A stretch of 64,000 nt of DNA from NCBI RefSeq assembly GCF_041361345.1, contig NZ_JBGKAD010000001.1, forward strand, positions 2,294,001 to 2,358,000, written 5' to 3'. The notes under the pieces were generated by a model. The model searched no databases and had not been told where the DNA came from. It saw only the letters and a program-made list of their open reading frames with translations. The first letter of the stretch is position 1; every line of letters starts with the position of its first letter. A program made the position numbers and the translations under genes. Shown here one piece after another: positions 60,008 through 64,000 of the stretch. Source of the DNA: Halobaculum sp. MBLA0147 (GTDB lineage: Archaea; Halobacteriota; Halobacteria; Halobacteriales; Haloferacaceae).

Positions 60008-60204
60008 GGTCGTCCCACCCGCGGAGCGTCACTCACTGGACGGGTACTCACCCCGGCCGGTCTCACTCTCTCGATGTCGCCGACTGCGAGTCCCTCCACT
60101 CGCGAGTACCTACGGCGACACACCACAAACTCACGGGCCGGAGACAGAACGACGAGAGACGGCGACCCAGCCACCACCGAGTCGCCGAGGGAGAGGACGC
60201 CGGA

Positions 60205-61353
60205 CTACTCCACGTAGTCGATGTCGCGGACGCGTTCCTCGGCCTGTTCCTGTGCGGACTCGTTGCGGCCGTAGATCTGTGGCGACTCGACGCCGGTGAC
60301 GACGATCATCGTCCGCATCTGGCCCTCCAGCTCCTCGTCGATGGAGGTGCCCCAGATGATCCGGGCGTCCGGGTCGATCCGGTCGTAGATCTCCTCGACG
60401 ACGCCCTCGGCCTCCTCGATGGACATGTCCGAGCCGCCGGTGACGTTCACCAGCGCGGAGTTGGCCCCGGAGATGTCCACGTCCAACAGCGGCGAGCGCA
60501 GCGCCGACTGCACCGACTCGCTGGCCTTGCTGTCGGACTCCGCCTCGCCGAGTCCGATCATCGCGACGCCACCCTTCTCCATCACGGTGCGCACGTCCGC
60601 GAAGTCGAGGTTGACGAGCCCGGGCTTGGTGATCAGCTCCGTGATCCCCTTCACCGAGCGCATCAACACCTCGTCGGACACCTTGAACGCCTGCCGGACG
60701 GGGAGTTTCCCGACCGCGTCCAACAGTCGGTCGTTCGGGACGACGATCACCGTGTCGGCAACGTCCCGGAGCCGTTCGAGTCCGGCCTCGGCGTTCGTCC
60801 GGCGCACCTCACCCTCCGCGGTGAACGGCGTGGTGACGATGGCGATGGTCAACGCCCCGATCTCGCGGGCCGCCTTCGCGACGACCGGCGCGGAGCCGGT
60901 GCCGGTGCCGCCGCCGAGTCCGGCGGTGACGAACACCATGTCCGAGCCGCTGATCGAGTCGTGGATCTCCTCTTGGGACTCGATGGCGGCCTCCTCGCCC
61001 ACCTGCGGCAGCGAGCCCGCACCACGGCCCTGCGTCTTCTCTTTGCCCATCAGGATCTTCGTGTCCGCCTCGATGTTGACGAGGTGCTGGACGTCCGTGT
61101 TGGCGGCGACGAGGTTCGCCCCGTGGATCCCCTCCTCGGCCATCCGATCGACGGTGTTGCCGCCGGCACCCCCACAGCCGACGACCGTGATGTTCGTCTG
61201 CAGCTCCTGTAACACGTCCTGCAGTTCGTCGTCGGTCATCTCACCCGTCGGCCGACCGCCCCCACCGGCTCCCTCGGCGGGGGTGTCGCGGGCGTCCTCG
61301 GGGGCTCCCTCCCCCTCGGCCTCGTCGATTGCGTCCTCCACGATCGAGTCCAT
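60205..61353 (-). CDS. ftsZ1: Cell-division GTPase FtsZ1
   Basis: A 382-residue tubulin-family GTPase. In Haloferax FtsZ1 forms the division ring with FtsZ2. The GTP-binding motifs are [15 protein letters not shown] (about residues 57-71), the tubulin signature [13 protein letters not shown] and [20 protein letters not shown]; the catalytic T7 loop reads [11 protein letters not shown]. The acidic N-terminal tail ([20 protein letters not shown]) and the end [10 protein letters not shown] match FtsZ1 rather than FtsZ2. The gene stands alone here. Confidence 0.96.
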   Translation of the reverse strand: MDSIVEDAIDEAEGEGAPEDARDTPAEGAGGGGRPTGEMTDDELQDVLQELQTNITVVGCGGAGGNTVDRMAEEGIHGANLVAANTDVQHLVNIEADTKILMGKEKTQGRGAGSLPQVGEEAAIESQEEIHDSISGSDMVFVTAGLGGGTGTGSAPVVAKAAREIGALTIAIVTTPFTAEGEVRRTNAEAGLERLRDVADTVIVVPNDRLLDAVGKLPVRQAFKVSDEVLMRSVKGITELITKPGLVNLDFADVRTVMEKGGVAMIGLGEAESDSKASESVQSALRSPLLDVDISGANSALVNVTGGSDMSIEEAEGVVEEIYDRIDPDARIIWGTSIDEELEGQMRTMIVVTGVESPQIYGRNESAQEQAEERVRDIDYVE

Positions 61354-61579
61354 TTATAGGCTGCCGTTGTCGACGGAGACTAATGACCTTTCCCCTCTCG
61401 TCTGACTCGTGTCAGACGCCACGCCGGGTGATTTCGGCGGTCTCCGTCGCGCGCGCACGAGCGCGAGTCTCCGGATTCGGCCTCGCGACGACGCGTCCAA
61501 CGGCCCGTCGATCGGGCGGTGTGCTCGCACGCGCTGCGGGCGAGCGCCGGTGTCACGTCGAAGCCACCAGTCCCGCTCG

Positions 61580-62296
61580 TCACTCGGGGTGATCGGCGGT
61601 GTCGCGCGACGCAGACGGCCACTCGTCCGCCGGTCGGACGGTGCCGACGGTGAGGCGGCCGAATCCGAGCGCGAACTGCTCGGTCGCAGCCGGCTCGCAC
61701 AGCCGCCGCACCGCCGTGTGCGCGGTGTCGACGCGCCGCTCCAGTCGCTCGACGGCCGACGGCTCGCCGGCCGCCGGTCGCCCCGGCGACCCGAGTCGGA
61801 CGGCGAGCCGGAACGCGGGGTTCCCCAGCCACCACGGTGTCCGGGCGGTCCGCGAGAGGTTCGCGACCGCGAGCCGTCCGCCGGGCCCCACCGTTCGCGC
61901 CCACGACCGGACCGCGGCGGCCGGCTCCGCGAGCATCCCGACGAGGAACGTCGCACAGACCGCGTCGACCCCACCGTCCGGCACCGGCGGCCGCGCGGCG
62001 TTGCCACGCAGGAACGCCGTCCGTGACCCATCCTCCCGCCTGCGGGCGATCTCGAGGACGCCGGGGGCCACGTCGACACCGACGTACGTCCCAGTCGGGC
62101 CGATCTCGCGCCGGAGTGCCGGGTGGTTCCCACCGGTGCCACAGCCCAAGTCGAGGACGGTGTCGCCGACCGCCGGGTCCAACGCCGTCGCCACCCGGCG
62201 GCGCACGTGGTCCACGCCGGGGGCACGGGCGAGGAGGTCGTACACCCGAGCGAACGCGGAGTAGAACGCCGCCGCGTCGGTCGCCACCGACACCAC
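61580..62296 (-). CDS. Class I SAM-dependent methyltransferase
   Basis: A 238-residue methyltransferase of the UbiE/COQ5-like group. SAM-binding motif I is VLDLGCGTGGNHPAL (about residues 47-61), motif II YVGVDVAPGVLEIA, and motif III GPGGRLAVANLS. It should methylate a small molecule. The gene starts at GTG 62296, 3 bp after the ThiN-regulator stop, so it belongs to the dcd - regulator - methyltransferase operon. Confidence 0.85.
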   Translation of the reverse strand: MVSVATDAAAFYSAFARVYDLLARAPGVDHVRRRVATALDPAVGDTVLDLGCGTGGNHPALRREIGPTGTYVGVDVAPGVLEIARRREDGSRTAFLRGNAARPPVPDGGVDAVCATFLVGMLAEPAAAVRSWARTVGPGGRLAVANLSRTARTPWWLGNPAFRLAVRLGSPGRPAAGEPSAVERLERRVDTAHTAVRRLCEPAATEQFALGFGRLTVGTVRPADEWPSASRDTADHPE

Positions 62297-62299
62297 CCG

Positions 62300-63283
62300 C
62301 TACAACGCCTCGCGTGCGACCCGGACGACCGTCGGCGCGTCCGGCCCGAGCACGTAGACGATCGGTTCGATCCCCTGTGCGCCCGACTGGTAGGCGACGA
62401 CGGCGTCTCGCTCCACGCCGCCCGCCCCGTCGGCGTCCCGTCTCACGCCGTCCGTCTCGTCGGTGTCCACTCCGTCGTCGCCCTTGCCCGTGTCGCCGAC
62501 GACACGCGACAGCGCCGCCGCGGCGGCCTCGGAGCCACCCTCGGCGTCGAACTCGGCGACGGGGTAGCCGGCGTCCGCGAGCGCGTCGACCGTCGCGGGA
62601 CTGTACGCGAGGTTCAGCGCCGCCCGCACGTCGAGCCCGGCGTCGCGCGCCGCGAGGAGCACCCCGGCGACGTGTGCACTGACGCCGTACTCCGGGTCGG
62701 CAGGTACCTTCGCCTGCCCCTTCACGTCGAAGATCCGTCCGGGAACGGCGGCCACGTCCTCGACGGTCGCGGCGTCGGGCACCGCCTCGACGAGATTCGA
62801 GCCGACGTTCGGGATCAGCGTCGCGAACCCGGAGGTGTTCCGCACCCCACGCAACCCGCGACGGACGGACGACAGCGTCCGCTCGCGGTCGCGCGCCTCG
62901 CTGTCCGGGTCGTGGACGGCGAAGTCGTACTCCGTCTCCGCCAACTCCGGCATCGCCGCCTCGTGTCTGTCCGCCAACAGGTCGCCCCGTTCCAGTTCGC
63001 GGATCAACACCTCCAACTCGATCAGAGCCGCCACGCGACTCGTCTCGCCCGAGGCGAGTCCCTCCGCGACCTCTTGGACGGTCGCCCGCACGCGGTCGTC
63101 CGAGAGGATCGCCTCCGTCCGACTCACCTCGCCGTGGGCGTACTTCGAGACGGCCGACTGGCTGATTCCCAGTGCCTCCGCGACCTCGCGCTGTGTGAAC
63201 CCGCGGTCGCGCAACTCCTCGGCCAACATCGACCGCACGGTCGGGAGGAACTCCTCGACGACGACCTCCTCGACGAACTTCAC
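62300..63283 (-). CDS. HTH-ThiN regulator (ThiR-like)
   Basis: A 327-residue protein. An N-terminal Cro/C1-type helix-turn-helix ([27 protein letters not shown]) is fused to a ThiN domain (about residues 150-327: [40 protein letters not shown] and [21 protein letters not shown]). Archaeal proteins of this build act as thiamine-phosphate-responsive repressors (ThiR) or thiamine-phosphate synthases. An acidic insertion (about 262-292) lies within the ThiN part. Its ATG overlaps the dcd stop (ATGA). Confidence 0.87.
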   Translation of the reverse strand: MKFVEEVVVEEFLPTVRSMLAEELRDRGFTQREVAEALGISQSAVSKYAHGEVSRTEAILSDDRVRATVQEVAEGLASGETSRVAALIELEVLIRELERGDLLADRHEAAMPELAETEYDFAVHDPDSEARDRERTLSSVRRGLRGVRNTSGFATLIPNVGSNLVEAVPDAATVEDVAAVPGRIFDVKGQAKVPADPEYGVSAHVAGVLLAARDAGLDVRAALNLAYSPATVDALADAGYPVAEFDAEGGSEAAAAALSRVVGDTGKGDDGVDTDETDGVRRDADGAGGVERDAVVAYQSGAQGIEPIVYVLGPDAPTVVRVAREAL

Positions 63284-63945
63284 GCGTCGTCACCTCCCCT
63301 CGTCGCCGCGGTAGTGGCGTCGCCCGCGGCAGTGTCGCCGTCGCTGCCGGCACCCTCCTCTCCAGCGTCGTCGAACTCCGGATCGTCGCCGATCCGCGAC
63401 GCCTGTGGGCCGTCCTGGCCCTGGTACTTCGAGCCGCGTTCGGCGCCGTACGGCCGGTCGGCCGGGGAGGTGAGTTCGGTGAAGGTGAGCTGCGAGATCC
63501 GCATCCCGGGGGTCAGGGCGACGGGTGCGTTGCCGAGGTTCGACAACTCGAGGGTGATCTGGCCCTCGTAGCCGGGATCGGCCAACCCGGCGGTCGCGTG
63601 GACGACGATGGCGAGACGGCCGAGCGACGAGCGACCCTCGACGTGGGCGACGAGATCGTCGGGGATGGCGACGCGTTCGCGGGTCGTCCCGAGCACGAAG
63701 TCGCCGGGGTGGAGGACGAACTCCTCGCCGTCGGCGACGTGGGTCTCGCGGACGTACTCGTCGACTTCGCTGGCCTCGTTCGGGTGGATACAGGGGATGT
63801 TGGTGCGCCGGAACTCCAGGAACTCCGAGCCGAGTCTGAGGTCGACACTGGCGGGTTGGACCTGCTGGTCGACGTCCGCCAGCGGCTCGATCACGAGGTC
63901 ACCCTCGCCCAGTCGAGCGAGGATGTCCGTGTCCGAGAGGATCAT
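63280..63945 (-). CDS. dcd: dCTP deaminase
   Basis: A 221-residue trimeric dUTPase-fold enzyme that turns dCTP into dUTP, or on to dUMP. The conserved sequence includes [13 protein letters not shown], the catalytic region [19 protein letters not shown] and [14 protein letters not shown], then MRISQLTF. The C-terminal 35 residues are a low-complexity Asp/Thr/Ala tail. ATG 63945 is supported by a TATA-like ctttaggttg 25-34 bp upstream. It leads the operon with the ThiN regulator. Confidence 0.93.
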   Translation of the reverse strand: MILSDTDILARLGEGDLVIEPLADVDQQVQPASVDLRLGSEFLEFRRTNIPCIHPNEASEVDEYVRETHVADGEEFVLHPGDFVLGTTRERVAIPDDLVAHVEGRSSLGRLAIVVHATAGLADPGYEGQITLELSNLGNAPVALTPGMRISQLTFTELTSPADRPYGAERGSKYQGQDGPQASRIGDDPEFDDAGEEGAGSDGDTAAGDATTAATRGGDDA

Positions 63946-64000
63946 CGTCGGACACCACTCCGCCCGGCAACCTAAAGCGACCGGTCGGGAGAGGTTGGCC

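Overview
The window is chromosomal DNA from an extremely halophilic archaeon (class Halobacteria). The evidence is very high GC, strongly acidic proteins, short TATA-type promoters 25-33 bp upstream of start codons with almost no leader, frequent GTG starts, Tat rather than Sec signals on secreted proteins, and many haloarchaeal marker genes: ftsZ1, fttA/aCPSF1, samp2, rfcS, rpa with its partner genes, rps17e and haloarchaea-only families. The genus cannot be fixed from the sequence.

Layout. 0-2.5 kb: the end of a membrane protein, a 25-bp minisatellite and aconitase. 2.7-6.1 kb: a TbsP-type regulator, a 65-aa membrane peptide and a large CHAT-protease protein. 6.1-6.7 kb: intergenic DNA with a probable IS1341-type 3' remnant. 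6.7-31.4 kb: mostly housekeeping genes (a hisS fusion, rimI, a biotin carboxylase/BCCP, rps17e, a metallo-hydrolase, an SLC13 permease, rfcS, samp2, a phosphohexomutase, a Nfu-type protein). Scattered among them are small HTH regulators, a TumE/TumA-like toxin-antitoxin pair and a Tat-secreted Cys-rich protein. 31.6-35.0 kb: a second, inverted copy of the CHAT - membrane peptide - TbsP cassette. 37.1-39.0 kb: a DUF4157-deaminase toxin with a SUKH-type immunity gene. 41.4-45.6 kb: the RPA - RPA-associated protein - phosphoesterase operon. 47-51.2 kb: a phosphodiesterase-like protein and fttA. 51.3-53.2 kb: an accessory operon of visibly lower GC with a serine-protease remnant. 53.3-63.9 kb: conserved genes (thiamine-binding protein, YihY-type membrane protein, Rieske protein, aldo/keto reductase, ftsZ1, a ThiN regulator, dcd) with an unusual proteasome-like Ntn hydrolase and 50-aa partner at 58.2 kb.

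The most interesting structure is the duplicated cassette. In both copies a TbsP-family gene is divergent from a 64/65-aa single-TM peptide ending in Gly-Pro. The peptide gene in turn runs tail to tail into a 744/760-aa protein with a CHAT His-Cys dyad (spacing 31 residues in both). The divergent promoter regions are 146 and 149 bp, and the promoters are recognisably alike. This looks like a regulated protease plus membrane-peptide module that has been duplicated and diverged. Its function is unknown; a programmed-death, defence or envelope-stress role is inference.

Short tandem repeats of unrelated unit length (24, 25, 36, 37, 99 bp) lie 3' of several genes. Two of them contain the neighbouring gene's own stop codon, which suggests local slippage duplication of gene ends.
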